Counted from the first letter of the stretch, positions 11,090-22,503 are shown. The stretch: 64,000 bases of DNA from Phragmites australis (GCF_958298935.1 NC_084932.1:15541501-15605500); one strand, 5' to 3'. Program-made: numbers and translations. Notes: a model not told the origin generated them from the sequence alone.

Positions 11090-11790
11090 AGGAGGTCTAG
11101 AAGCTACTAAAGGCCGGTGTTATCCGAGAGGTAATCCACTCCGATTCGCTCTCCAACACCGTCCTGGTCAAGAAATATAGCGGAAAGTGGCGTATGTGCA
11201 TCGATTTCACATCGCTAAATAAAGTGTGCCTTGAGATCCGTACCCCCTTCCTCGCATCGACCAACTAGTAGATTCCACCACCGGCTGTGAGCTGCTAAGA
11301 TTCCTAGACGCTTACTTTGGGTTCCACCGGGTGTGGATGGCGATAAAGCATGAGAGCAAGACCAACTTCATTACCCCCTTCGGGGTATACTGCTACGTCC
11401 AGATGCCTTTCGGTCTTCGAAATGCTCGGGCCACCTTCTCTCTCCTAGTGCACAAGGTACTACAACAGCAACTGGGCCATAATGTCAAAGCCTACATGGA
11501 TGATATAGTGGTAAATAGCTGGCTTGAAACCAACCACGTCGCCGACCTGCAAGAAACATTTGATAGCCTCCGGGCTACAGGCATACGGCTAAACCCGTAG
11601 AAGTGTGTATTCAGCGCCAAGGTGGGAAAGATGTTGGGATATCTCGTCTCCCAGAGAGGCATCAAGGCCAACCCTGGCAAGATTTATGCCATCGCAGAGA
11701 TGTCACCTCCCATAATTCCAAAAGAAGTACAACGCTTGGCCGGCCGCATCGAAGCCCTCAGCCGCTTCCTCACCAAATCCGCCGAGCAAA
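11090..11790 (+). pseudogene. Element A: reverse transcriptase
   Basis: The conserved gypsy order is visible: L-V-K-K ... K-W-R-M-C-I-D-F (about 11165), F-L-D-A-Y (11302), the Q-M-P-F-G-L-R-N-A block (11400), catalytic Y-M-D-D-I-V-V (about 11493), and G-Y-L-V-S-Q-R-G-I with N-P-G-K-I (11640-11690). Both catalytic aspartates remain. Stops at about 11270 and 11600 and a frameshift near 11235 break it. The thumb and connection region downstream of L-S-R-F-L-T-K-S-A-E appears deleted at about 11800-11870, where the sequence jumps to RNase H. Confidence 0.85.
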
Positions 11791-11859
11791 GCCTCCCTAA
11801 TGCTGAGGGGCTCCAAACCATTCAGCGGTCCTCAGCTCCCCCACAGGCCAGCAAGTCCA

Positions 11860-12060
11860 GTTCGCTGCTCGTTTGGATTTCAAGAAAACTAACAACATAG
11901 TCGAATACTAAGCCATCCTCTTGGGCCTCTGGAAGGCCCGAGCGTTGGGGGTAGGCAGAGGCATCATCCGGACCGACTAAATGGACAATGGCTAGGCAGA
12001 CGCCTTGGCAAAATGTGCCGCCACGGGTAAAGACCCACCATTGGGCACCTTCCTCGAGAC
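11860..12060 (+). pseudogene. Element A: archaeal-type RNase H remnant, internally deleted
   Basis: F-D-F-K-K-T-N-N-I-V-E-Y (about 11873-11908) is the conserved Tat RNase H block, followed by L-G-L-W-K-A-R-A-L-G. The segment usually between I-I-R-T-D and A-D-A-L-A-K is missing, and the sequence jumps at about 11975-12005. Catalytic residues in the missing part are lost, so the domain cannot be active. Confidence 0.6.
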
Positions 12061-12109
12061 TCTACACCAGCCGGCTGCTAAAACCCTTGACGAGATGGCC
12101 GCCAACATC

Positions 12110-13345
12110 CTCCCCATCGAAACCACCGACTACAGAGCTCCCCTCTTATCCTTCCTCAATGGAACAGAAGAGCCAGAAGACTCAATTGCACTCCGCCGCA
12201 TTCAGCATCGCGCCAGGGGCTACCATCTCATAGAAGGCACCCTTTACAAAACAGGTGTCTGCGCTCCCCTCCTTTGTTGCATCACCAGACAAGGAGGAGC
12301 CAACCTCATCCAGGAGATACATGAGGGCCTTTGTGGCAACCGTTTGGCACCTCGCGCCCTAGCCAGCAAGGCCCTCCGCCAGGGGCTCCACTGGCCTACA
12401 ATCATGTCCGATGCAGAAGACCTCGTCCGCACCTGCCAAAGATGCCACTGGATGGGACGACGAAACCACCGGCCCCTGCCTCCCATACAACCAATCACTC
12501 CCGTCTGGACCCTAGCTCTTTAGGTCATGGACCACATCGGACAATTCCTCCATGCCAAAGGCAACCTTCAGTACGCGGTGGTAGCATTGGAATACTTCTC
12601 CAAAGGATCCAGGCTAAACCCCTCATGACGATCACATTGAAGAATGTCTAGAAATTCTTCTGGAAAAATATAATCTTCCACTTCAGCATCCCACGATAGC
12701 TCATAGTAGACAACGACACACAATTCGACTCTGGTCCTTTCAGATAATTTTGCGATGACCTCGGCATTGAAATATGCTTCACGGCAGTTCGACATCCTCA
12801 GTCCAACGGGGCCATCGAGCGGGCCAGCGGCAACATTCTCTATGGCTTAAACCACTGACTCGTCGACCTAGCTCAAGGCCAGTGGGTCAAGGAACTCCCC
12901 ATGGTTTTATGATCCCTCTGCACCACTGTCACGTGAGCCACAGGGTTCACCCCTTTCCGCATCCTATATGGCGATGAAGCCATGACCCGCACTGAGGTCA
13001 AGGGATGCTCGCTGAGGGTGCAACTTCCACAAACTACCGGAGAAAGAGAACTCTCCCTCGATCTCACCGAAGGAACACGGCTCCATGCCGTCCAGAACCT
13101 CGATCACTACAACACGAAAACCAAGGCCTGGTATGATCCTAAGGTTGCACCATGAAACTTTGAACCCAGCGACATAGTACTTTGACATGCCTTGGCTCCG
13201 AGGAAACTGCACAACAAATGGGAAGGCCTGTACCTAGTCCTTAGGTCTAACAGGCCTAGCTCCTACTGCACAGCCAACACAGAAGGAACCCCCCTCCAAC
13301 AAAGTTGGAACGCGGAGACCCTCTGCAAATACTATGGTAGGGGCC
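12110..13345 (+). pseudogene. Element A: integrase
   Basis: The N-terminal zinc-finger region is at 12290-12460: E-I-H-E-G-L-C-G-N-R, then C-Q-R-C-H. The second zinc-binding histidine, present in element H as G-N-H, is arginine here. The catalytic core follows: D in M-D-H-I-G-Q-F (about 12528), D in V-D-N-D-T-Q-F-D (about 12703) and E in N-G-A-I-E-R-A (about 12810). The C-terminal part ends with H-N-K-W-E-G and a W-N-A-E-T-L-C-K-Y-Y tail near 13320. Several stops (for example 12521 and 12650) break the frame. The enzyme would insert element DNA with 5-bp stagger, which agrees with the CCTGC duplication. Confidence 0.85.
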
Positions 13346-13722
13346 CCTAGGCTCCACCCTCTCCAAATGTCCAAGACAAATAAAACCATAGATTACCCAC
13401 CCTCAAATAACCACCGTACCTAGAGGTATCTCCTCCTAGAAAACACCTACCCTGCAAAAACAAATCCACACAAAGCCTACAAAGACCTTCCGGCATCTTG
13501 AAGGCACTGCCTCCGTGCTAAAAGGGTAAAATGTATGCCTAGCAATCTTGCTAACCTATTACGCCTCCCTGCAACACTACGAGAGGACGAGGGCGCTCGA
13601 CCGCCATTCCTCCTAGAGATACCGCATGACCTGGAGGATTGAACCCAGTAACTGAGCATAGGGGGTCGACATGAATCCCCTCCATGGAGGGAACCACTGC
13701 CTAAGGCAGAGCCCCCTTAGCC
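13346..13722 (+). mobile_element. Element A: untranslated stretch after integrase
   Basis: No open frame or recognisable repeat is visible. It separates the sense pol region from the tail of the antisense gene, and the two units converge here. Confidence 0.5.
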
Positions 13723-15333
13723 TCAAGAAGATGAAGGATCCACTGGGAAGGGATACGAGTTGAAGGCTGAGAAATCCAGCTCATCGTCCTCCTGCTTTTC
13801 TAGCGGGGACTCCGTAGCCTGCACCTCCTCCACCTTCACCTCAGCCAAGATAGGCTCAAGGATTTCTGAAGGCACCCTTCCATCAGAATCCTGGGGGAGG
13901 TCAAAGTGTTGAAAGAAGCGGGAATCAACAACATCCTGAGCTGTTCGAGCTACACACCAATCATCCTTTGCAACAAAACATACATCCGGGGTAGACACAA
14001 GGGGGTCCTCTAGCTTGACCTTGACCAAGACATCGGCGGCCACCAATGGATCCACGTGACCCTCGGAATCACGGGGCATAAAAAAGTGACTCCACCATCA
14101 GACTGATGAAGTGGCCCGGACGCTTCGGACACACTCGATCCTTCCCTAGAGGCACCATCCCAGATACGAGCGAGGCCCCATTTGGCTTCAGGCCACCACA
14201 CCTATACATGCAGATCGGACTTTAGTTAGCCTCAAATGCATGAACACTCCAGAACAACACATGCGAACCACAAGAAGGCAGACATGACTCCATTTAGATA
14301 AGAAAAAAACCCAAATACATAAAGTAGAATGGGGTAGTCAACATACTAAGACTTTGACCCGATTCTGAAAGAAAGAAAGCAAAAACCCGACAGCCAATGA
14401 CAGGGCTACACCTCCGGGCATCCACACATGAAGACTGCCCTTGCGGAGCAATGGCACGAAGTGAGAGGCCTCCAGAGGGCCGCGGTGCTCCTGCAAGCTC
14501 CGAATGAAGGGTTGGACCTCCCGATGAAGAACCCAGATGAAGACCTCCCGGGGCATCTAGAGTCACCTGACCTGCCATGTAGTGTAGCGTCACGCTCTGG
14601 CCGTGCTTCACCCACAAATTATGACGAAAGTTCTCTAGAGCTGTGCGAATCTCCACCAGATGTGCCTCGGGGCGAAAACCCTCGATCACGGAGTCCGGCA
14701 CCTGCTACTCCAGTATTTTGAGAGGACAACCCTTGCTTGGTGTAGCAGGGTCAGCTGGAGCGCCGCAGTCACACATGTGCTAGACCTCGCGTATGTCTCC
14801 GCAACTCTAACCATGACCTTCGCGGCATACCGAAGCAGAAAGAACAACATCACCGATGCCTCTGAGTCAGAAGGTAGTGGCGGACATATGGCCCTAAGGC
14901 CGCTCAGGACGTCGAAGGTGATTTGGGCAACCTCTGGCGCAAATGCAGCTAACCGCTGGCACTCTGAGTGCAGTGCTCCCTCCGATGCCTGAGCCTCCTT
15001 CAGCTCTCATCACACCTCACATGCCGCGGCCCGAAGGGTCTCAACATCACCTTCAACTGACACCATGGTCGCATCGGTGAACTCCCTTGCCTCTTGAAGA
15101 TTTTCGGCAGCCTTCCGCGCCTCAGCCTTTGTGTGCTCCCGCTTCAAAACCACATCCCGCCGGAGACCCTCCTCACTCTCACAGAGTGACATCTCCTCCT
15201 GAAGACAACCCTCCAAAGACTCCACCTGCTTTCGGGCCTCCTCCAAGGACTAACGAAGGCCATCAACCTCATCACGGGCCACGGCAAAGGCCTGGTGCCC
15301 CCCATCTCCCAATACCCTCGTCAAAATTACTTG

Positions 15334-15422
15334 CTACGAGGCACAACAGAAGAAGGAAAAGGATAAAATAAGCTACTCAGAACCAGACACCGGACCAGGT
15401 AAATCATGACTAAACCACTGAC
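15334..15422 (-). other. Intron 3 of element A antisense gene (89 bp)
   Basis: On the minus strand the donor is CTACAG/GTCAGT and the acceptor is CCTCGTAG/CAAG. Both sit exactly where element B has CTTCAG/GTTGGT and GGCTTGTAG/CGAG. Coding similarity stops with A-L-Q on the left of the donor in both copies. Confidence 0.7.
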
Positions 15423-15798
15423 CTGTAGGGCCACCGCTACCAGACACACCTCCACTTCCTCCAAAGGGCGCTGGGCCAATGATCGCTTGACCTGTCCACT
15501 CTGGAGAAGAGAGGAGGCCATGATGAAGGCCCTTGATGCCTCTGAGCGCAGCGCGAAGTCATCCAAAGTCAATACCCCAAGGCTAGGCCCCCCTCAGTCG
15601 TCGCGGAGGAAGCCCCAGCTGAGGGCATAGTGCCCCCGGCACTAGCCGCCAGGGCAAAGTCACCAGCCGTCTCAGGGCTCCTCGGAGATGAGGCCACGTC
15701 CCCTAAGGCGGGCTTTGGGGACACCTCAGGAGGAGTTCCCAACCCCTGCCAGGGCTCACCAGCCTACGAGGGAGGAGTCGAAGACACCTCAGCTGTCG

Positions 15799-15879
15799 CT
15801 GCGAAATGCCAAGAAACATAAAGTCAAGATCCCAGTGCATGACCTAAACAGGATAGCTAAGGAAGCAACGACGCCTTAC
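15799..15879 (-). other. Intron 2 of element A antisense gene (81 bp)
   Basis: The donor is GACTTG/GTAAGG and the acceptor is TTTCGCAG/CGAC. They correspond to ACTAG/GTGTGA and TTATGTAG/CGAC in element B (22504-22579). Confidence 0.65.
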
Positions 15880-16406
15880 CAAGTCCCTCAAACCTTCTCA
15901 TAGAAGGGACTGTAACGTCATCGATGTTCAAACTGGTAAACCCAAAATCATATTCCACGGAGGCCAGAACTCCTTTCCGGCTCTGGCCATGGCCGGCAAT
16001 GTATCCGAAGAGGCCAGACCCTTCCCCCAGCCACCACCGCCGAGGTGACCCTCACCTCCGGACAGGCCACCCATGCTCCCGGCCCTCATCTAACGCTTCC
16101 TACAGACTTGCAGCACCTCGGATGACTCAGCCATCGAGCCAGTATGTGAACCTCTGGAGACAGAAGGCCACCGGGCCTAAAGCGGCTTCACATAGATCGC
16201 AGGAGTGGCGCGCGCTTGTTTCCCAGCAGCCTTATGCTCCGGCGGATACTGCCACACCGGAGCCCCCACTCCAAGATAACAGCAGACACGGTTGTACCGC
16301 TCCCAACTCCATGTTGAAGCCACCAATCACTCCCACTTTGCGTGAGTAGGTGGGCCCAGGATCACTTTTGCGATCTCCGCCACGCACTCCAGCCGAAGGC
16401 AGCTCC

Positions 16407-16466
16407 CTGAAAGAAAAAGGTAGCTCACATCTGTGAATCAAAAACCAGACAACAAAGAGGACTCAC
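16407..16466 (-). other. Intron 1 of element A antisense gene (60 bp)
   Basis: The donor is CTCTG/GTGAGTCC and the acceptor is TTTTTCTTTCAG/GGAG, preceded by a pyrimidine tract. Element B has the matching 61-bp interval at 22123-22183. Confidence 0.65.
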
Positions 16467-17536
16467 CAGAGCTAATGGGGGGCCAGATTATACCTTCAGC
16501 CACTCTTCCGCACCTTGCTTGAAGGTGCAGTCCTAGCCCATCTGAAGGGGCCGAATGCGCAACATGGTGAACTCCTCCACGAGATCACGCATGCTCATCC
16601 ATTCAGCCACCCTCCAGAGATGGGCCAGTCACGAAGCAAACTGGTCGTCCGTGATCCCCATCTCTGGCTCTGGGGCATACGTGATATCTCGATTTGTGGA
16701 GTGAAGGGTGGATGCGAGACCAACGTTGTAGTAAAACCATCACTGCAACCAGCCAGTATACCATCGATCGTTAATAGCCTTCGCCAGGAAGACATCGTAG
16801 TACTGCGGCCATATCTGGAAGTGAACACTGCCAAAGTTGTGGGGCCTCTTCGTCCCCTCACCCTTGATCATCTTCGGCTGACAGCTGGCAAAGTGGAGGG
16901 CCGCGCAGAAGTCTACCCTCCCTTCACACCCCTCTGCCTGCATGGCCCACTTGAAGGTGGCCAGGCGGGCGATGGCGTTCGCATGGAGCGGTGAAAGCTC
17001 CACGTAGTAGTGGCAGAGCACCTCCTCGAGTAGCGACATCAACGAAAAGCCCAGACACGCTTCGAAGAAAGCCTCGAACTCCACGACTTCATGGGGCTAG
17101 AGGCTCCGGGACCTCCTCGTCCAGCGGAGGCCGAGCGACGGCTCTAGAGGGAATCTTCCCCTCTATAACTATCTAGTGAAGCTCCTCATTATCGATGGCA
17201 AACATCCCCAGCACGGTGGTCTGCTGGGGATGACTTCTGCTGGCAGGACGGAAATCCACCCCAGGCTACGGCCCCATCAGCAATGGAAGAACCGGCCCCA
17301 CGTGAGGGACCCGCCACGGCTGCACCGGCGGTTTTGCTCACCACCTGAGTACGTGCTCCACCCAGGGCACTCGAGAAAGCCAATCGGATCACAGGAAGAC
17401 GGCGAAAGGCTTTTGGCGATGGAGAAGAAAGAGGAGCAGCAATCGATAGACACACATGTAAAGCAAGGATAACTGGAGGCAAAAGGCATATGAGAACAAG
17501 GAGCAAGAAAAAAGGTTGCTTAGGGTAATCCCTCCC

Positions 17537-17547
17537 TCTTATAAAGG
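17537..17547 (-). promoter_or_regulatory. TATA box of the antisense gene in element A
   Basis: Minus-strand CCTTTATAAGAGG lies just upstream of the region matching the B antisense start. The aligned site in B (about 21007-21018) is degenerate (CTATTTGTAG), so activity may differ between copies. Confidence 0.5.
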
Positions 17548-17890
17548 TAAGGGAGAGATTACCTCCCCCAGAAAAACATGTATATTCCCTATCCCTTTGC
17601 CTGACTGGCCACGATCATGGGGGAGGAGACTGCCCCCACGACCCCCTAACCACAAGTGGCCACACATCCCACGTCCGCCTGACAAGGAGTAATCGCGCCT
17701 TTCTCACAGGGTGCATTCAAAGTCCTTTGTCACCAGCGTCATCGAATGGACAGTTCACATCAAGTGGATCGAATCTTCCCAGGTAAGCCAAGCGATGTTA
17801 GGGACCATGAGCCATCAATAGCAAGCCAGGGACTGTTGGAGGCCCTGCTCCAAAAGAACTGCGAGCCCGACCGCTCCGCTGCCCACCCTC

Positions 17891-17902
17891 GCGAGGGGCT
17901 AC
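17891..17902 (+). other. Polypurine tract of element A
   Basis: GCGAGGGGCTAC immediately precedes the 3' LTR. The same GAGGGGCTAC precedes the LTR in element B. It primes plus-strand DNA synthesis. Confidence 0.65.
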
Positions 17903-18649
17903 TATTGGGGCTCGTTGTTAAGGACCCTCGACGGCCCCTTCACTCAGCAAGCCCATGCCTATGGGTCCATGCCTCCCAAAGGCTGCTTTCTGACTTTCGG
18001 GCTTCGGAGTAACCATCTCCCGGAGCCATGCCTCCCGAAGCCTCCATCTCTAGAAGACATGCCTCCCTCGGAGCCCTCGTGTTCGGAGCTCGAGCAGGCT
18101 TCCCAAAGGCTACAGGTTAAGCCATTGGGCCTCAAGAAAGATCTTCTAGAATAGGAACGCCGATCATCCTTTGCGGCAATGAAGTGACCGGCATTAAGTA
18201 TGTAGGCTAGTGGGCATTGTCGTGACACCTCAGTATAATTGAGGTTATCCTGACACCTCTGATAGCGCGGCACCGGGTCGTAATTGGCGATCAGCTCACC
18301 CCTCTAGGTACAAGCACCACAATAGTTACCATGGTAGATATTTATCTTCTTTGTAGGGTAAAAAGTAGTTATCCAGGATAAGGCCATGTAACTTGGCCAC
18401 GCTAAGCTATGCACAAGCCTACAAATAAGGGGTCATGGTCATCTGAGGAGAGAAGAAAAAAGAAACATACAGGACATAGAGGTGCACAAACACAAAGTCA
18501 CGCCATGATACCTCAGACCGATCCATTTTTCTGCTATCAATACATTTGTGGTGTTTCTTCCTCTTAAACTTCGTCTCCAAGCTTAAGTCTCCTTCTTAGA
18601 AGAAACTTTTACCGTAGTTGCTGGGGCAAGACGATCTCTTGCACCAACA
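17903..18649 (+). repeat. Element A: 3' LTR (747 bp)
   Basis: It starts TATTGGGG (family consensus TGTTGGGG) and ends CACCAACA, with CCTGC following. It differs from the 5' LTR by a roughly 35-bp deletion near 18400 and a purine-rich insertion near 18450. The TATA box is degenerate (CCTACAAATAAGG). Confidence 0.85.
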
Positions 18650-18654
18650 CCTGC
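18650..18654. other. Target site duplication of element A, right copy
   Basis: CCTGC, identical to 7730-7734. Confidence 0.8.
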
Positions 18655-19632
18655 CATTTTTTTACATTGCACCGGCACTAGATAATATAATGTGCATGGA
18701 TGCAAATAAGATCCATCCACTGATATACCGATTATGGCATAATACAAACACACACACACATGTGATTAACTAAGGAAGAGATGACGGATTAAAACCATTG
18801 ATTCTTAATATTTTATATTTAGTAACCATCATGCTAAATCATGTAATACTAGAATGAATCTAATAATTACATTGCCAATTAAAAGATTAATATAATCTTA
18901 CATTTACTGGTCCACAGCTTTATTTTATTTTGGTAGTAAACTGGAAAAAAACAATGCAAAGTTAGTTTTTTTTCTATAGATGTAATCAGTTAACCCAAAT
19001 GTGGATAGACAATGAGGACATGGTTCTTTTTTGCTGTGTTTCAGTTGAATGGATATTAATCGAGAATATTAAAAATGGATATTGGCAAGTATGTGCATCA
19101 GGAAAAGAACCCCCCCCCCCCCGCCCCACCCTCCCCAGTTGTGAGAAATGTAACGTCAAGCTCTTGCTATATCACTGTAAAATGTTTACGTTCAATTCTT
19201 CAGAAATGCACAAGCGATCCAACTGGTTGATTTCTGCCGCTTACTTCTTCAAAGTTCTTCGGTTAGCAATCTTTTCTTTTGCATTGATGAAGAAATGTTA
19301 GGTCTAACAAGATCAATGTGCTCGACATGGTCAGCAAACTAAAGTGTCTGGTTAATGGCGTGGGTATAGAAATTTTTAGAAGCCAACAGACAACAGCTAC
19401 TATAGGGAATGATTTGTTGCCGTTCAAAACAATGTCATCACAGTCGTGTATGCATAGATTGTCCAAAAATCTTGCCATCCTATCATCCACATTGGCTGTA
19501 GGAGTGTCCATTGAAGCGGGATACCACCTAATTGGCAGAAAAGTTCCGAGGCTGGAGTCCGTAGGATGCCTGTTCTAGAACCAAGAGGTAGCTCAGGTAG
19601 ATTTTGGTACTGCAAGCAGGTCATACTTAATT
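18655..19632. other. Spacer between elements A and B, no assigned gene
   Basis: It is AT-rich with a CA microsatellite (about 18750-18760) and a C-run (about 19110-19122). The right third (19260-19630) has more balanced composition and open frames on both strands, 19318-19578 plus and 19263-19511 minus. I recognise neither product. This may be a fragment of low-copy host sequence into which element B inserted. Confidence 0.3.
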
Positions 19633-19637
19633 GACTC
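19633..19637. other. Target site duplication of element B, left copy
   Basis: GACTC directly before the LTR, identical to 36098-36102 at the far end. Confidence 0.8.
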
Positions 19638-20669
19638 TGTTGGAGCAAGAGTTCTTCTTGCTCCAGCAAGTACGATGAGAGTTTCTTCTAAAGAGGAGAC
19701 TCAAGCTTAGAGACGAAGTTTGAGAGGAAGGAATACCACGAATATATTGATGGTCGAAATATGTATTACTCTGAAAAGAGTATCACAGCGTGACTTGGTG
19801 TGCTTTCACCTTTGTATCTTTTTTTGCTGTGTTTCCCCAGAGGACCATGGCCTCCTATTTATAAAGCCGTGTGTAGCTTAGCGTACAAGTTACTATAATT
19901 ACTGGGCCTTATCCTGGATAACTACCTTCTACCCTATCGGGGAGATAAATATCCATCGTAGTAATTATTGTGATACCTGCCCCCTTGCCCCCCGAAGGGG
20001 GCAAGCCAGTTTCCAACTGTGGCCCGGCGCCGCACTATCAGGGGTGTCAGGGTAGGCACCATCATGCTACGGTGTCAGAGTGGCATCCACTAGTCTAGGT
20101 ATTTAATGCCGGTCACCTCCTCGCAGGCAAAGTACGACCAGTGCTTCTCTTTTGGTAGATCTTTCCTGAGGCCTGATGACTCACCTATTAACCTCCAGGA
20201 AGCTGGCTCGGGCAGCAAGAGGCCGAGCCTTTGGGAGGCTGAGCCTCCGGGAGGCGGGACTTCGGAAGGCCGGGGCTTTGGGAGGTCGAGGCCTTAGAGA
20301 CCAAGCCTTCAGGATGCTGAGCTTCAGAAGGCGGAGGCTTTGAGAGGTCGAGCCTTTGGGAGGCAGGGCTCCGGAAGGCTGGGGCTTCAGAAGGCGGAGG
20401 CTTCGAGAGACCGAGCCTTGGGGAGGCAGGGCTCTGGAAGGCCGGGGCTTCGAAAAGTAGAGGATCCGAGAGGCTGAGCCTTTGGGAGGTAGGGCTCTGG
20501 AAGGCCGGGGCTTCGAAAAGCAGAGGATCCGAGAGGCTGAGCCTTTGGGAGGTAGGGCTCCGGAAGTCCAGGGCTTCGGAAGGCGGAAGCTTCAAGAGGC
20601 CGAGCCTTTCGGAGGCTGAGTTGATTAAGCCAAGGGGCCATCAGGGGTCCTTGATAATGACACCCAACA
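19638..20669 (-). repeat. Element B: 3' LTR (1032 bp)
   Basis: On the minus strand it starts TGTTGGGTGTC and ends CTCCAACA. A minus-strand TATA box (TTTATAAATAGG) lies at plus 19855-19866. It is longer than the A LTRs because of a tandem repeat block at about 20190-20620. Long minus-strand frames (20188-20641) rich in Pro, Leu, Ser and Ala are products of that repeat, not genes. Confidence 0.85.
20190..20620. repeat. 63-bp tandem repeat inside the LTR
   Basis: Variants of 'gaggctgagcctttgggagg' and 'ggctccggaaggc' recur with a period of about 63 bp. The period shows as a 21-residue repeat in the minus-strand translation (S-P-G-L-P-E-P-Y-L-P-K-A). The other B LTR has a related but shorter block (35740-36045), and the A LTRs have a reduced, diverged version. 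Confidence 0.7.
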
Positions 20670-20684
20670 GTAGCCCCTCACAAG
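20670..20684 (-). other. Polypurine tract of element B
   Basis: The minus strand reads CTTGTGAGGGGCTAC directly before the LTR start, matching element A. Confidence 0.65.
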
Positions 20685-22122
20685 AGCGGCCAGCAGAGCG
20701 GTCGGGCCCGTGGTTCCTTCGGAGCAGGGCCCCCGGTGGTCCCTGGCTTGTGGTTCAAGAATCACTTCGCTTGTCTAGGCAGTTTGACCTGGGTGGTGGA
20801 ACGGCATGTTGGATGACGTTGGCGACAGGGGGCATTGAATGCGCCTAGGGGAGAGGTGTAGTCCTACTCTGTCAGGTGGGGCATGGGACGCGTGTCATCT
20901 TTTCGTTGGGGGGTCAAGGGAGTCTGTTTCGCTCCCCCATGATTTCGGCCTAGTAGGCAAAAGGACGGCGCGCGCGCCCGCTGCCTGGAGGGGGCAAGTT
21001 TCTCCCTATTTGTAGCAGGAGGGGGATTGCCTAAAGCGACCCTTTCGCCAACTCCTCGTTCTCATCTACCTTTGTCTTTGACGCCTTTTGCTTTGTGTGA
21101 GTTATCCTTTGATCCCTACTCTTTTCTCTCTCGTAATCCAACGCCTTTCGCCATCCTCTTGCGGTTCATATGGCTGGCTTGAGTACCCCAAGTAATGCCA
21201 AAAATCAGGTGGCAGGGGAGATGGTCAGAGTGGCCGCGGCGAGGGACCCTCAGGTAGTGCCGGCTTTCCAGCTGCTGATGGGGCCGCTGCCAGGAGTGGA
21301 GCTCTGGATTGCCAGTAAAAGCCACTCCCGGCAAACCACTGCACTAGGAGCATCTGTCATCGGTGACGAGGAGCTCGACCGGATGGTTAGGGAGGGGCAG
21401 ATTCCATCCTGAGCTGTCGCTCGGCCTTCGCTGGGCGAGGAGGTCCCAAAGCCCCTAGCCCATTAGGTCTTGGTGTTTGAAGCCTTCTTCAAGGCGGATC
21501 TGGGTTTTCCCTCAGTGCTGTTGCTTGAAGAGGTGCTTTGCCACTTCTACGTGGAGCTTCCGCAGCTCCACCCCAGCACCATTGCCCACCGGGCCACCTT
21601 TGAGTGGGCCATGCAGGCGGAGGGGTGTGAAGGGAGGGTGGATTTTTTTGTGGCCCTCCACTTTGCCAGTTGCCAGTTTAAGTTGATAAAGGTCGAGGGG
21701 ACGAAGAGGCGCCTTAGCTTTAGGAGTGTCAACTTCCAGGAGGCGCCTTAGCTTCAGGAGTGTCAACTTCCAGAAAAAGCTGAAGTATCATGATGCCTTC
21801 CCGGCGATGGCCATTAACGGTCGGTGGTATACTGGCTGGTTGCAGCGGTGGTTTTACTACAGCGTCGGCCCTGCATTGTCCCTTCGCTCCATGAACCGGG
21901 ATATCTCGTATGTTCCGGAGCTGGAGACGGGGATTACGGACTACCAGTTCGCCTCACGGCTGGCCCTTCTCTGGAGGGTGGCTGAAAAGATGAGCATGCA
22001 TGACCTTGTGGAGGAGTTCACCATGTTGCGCATCCAGCCCCTTCAAACGGGCTGGAACTGCGTCTTTGAGCAAGGTGCGGAAGAGTGGCCGAAGGTGTAT
22101 TCCAACCCGCTCGTCAGTGCTA

Positions 22123-22183
22123 GTTTGTTCCCTTTGTAGTTTGGTTTTTGATTTGCCGATGTGAGCCATCTTTTTTCTTCTAG
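22123..22183 (+). other. Intron 1 of element B antisense gene (61 bp)
   Basis: The donor GCTA/GTTTGTT is weak; the acceptor is TTTTTTCTTCTAG/AGAG. The interior 'tttggtttttgatt' and 'gatgtgagc' are shared with the 60-bp element A intron. Confidence 0.6.
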
Positions 22184-22503
22184 AGAGTTGCCTCCCACTG
22201 GAGCGCGCGGTGGAGATCGCGAAGGTGATCCTGGGCCCCCTACTCTCGTGGAGCGAGAGCGGCTGAAGGCCCTAGCACGGAGCTGGGAGTGGTACAACCA
22301 TGTTTGCTTTTACCTTGGCGTGGGGGCTCGAGCATGGCGGGATCCTCTAGAGCCTAGGGTTGCTAGAAAATGAGCCCCGAATATTGCGCATCACGGCCAG
22401 AGCCAACGGAGAGGCGTGGCCTCTGTGGACTACGACTTCGGTATTATTGGCTCGGATGTTGAGGATACTACGGGTCCTCCAGTAAGAGGTTTGGAGGAAC
22501 TAG

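Larger units (their letters stand above)
13723..17480 (-). pseudogene. Element A: antisense extra gene with introns
   Basis: Read from 17480 leftwards, this aligns with the plus-strand gene at 21170-23505 in element B. The N-terminal domain is best preserved at 16740-17084: F-E-A-F-F, L-L-E-E-V-L-C-H, the W-A-M-Q-A-E-G-C-E-G-R-V-D-F block, then N-D-R-W-Y-T-G-W-L-Q. A middle block (L-D-D-F-A-L-R-S-E-A-S-R-A-F) and a coiled-coil exon (15010-15246, heptad-like, rich in Glu, Lys and Ala) follow. An acidic tail ends at 13723. Three GT-AG introns match element B. A TATA box lies upstream. The initiator region is mutated and stops are frequent. The domain resembles the 'putative gypsy type transposon' family (Transposase_28-like) seen in grass genomes. 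Its function is unknown. Confidence 0.7.
7735..18649 (+). mobile_element. Element A: complete Ty3/gypsy Tat-lineage retrotransposon, decayed
   Basis: Two LTRs flank gag, protease, reverse transcriptase, RNase H and integrase remnants in gypsy order, and perfect 5-bp target duplications bound the element. Assignment to Tat rests on the DGGSS protease motif, the Y-M-D-D-I-V-V reverse transcriptase signature, the L-R/F-D-F-K-K-T-N-N-I archaeal-type RNase H block, and a long 3' region holding an antisense gene. Many stops and frameshifts, plus deletions in the RNase H region, show it is not autonomous. The LTRs differ by several indels, so the insertion is not recent. It is 10,915 bp long. Confidence 0.9.

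Noticed and set aside
20188..20641. Proline/leucine/serine-rich minus-strand ORFs as a repeat-containing protein
   Set aside because: They lie inside the LTR of element B and follow the 63-bp repeat period.
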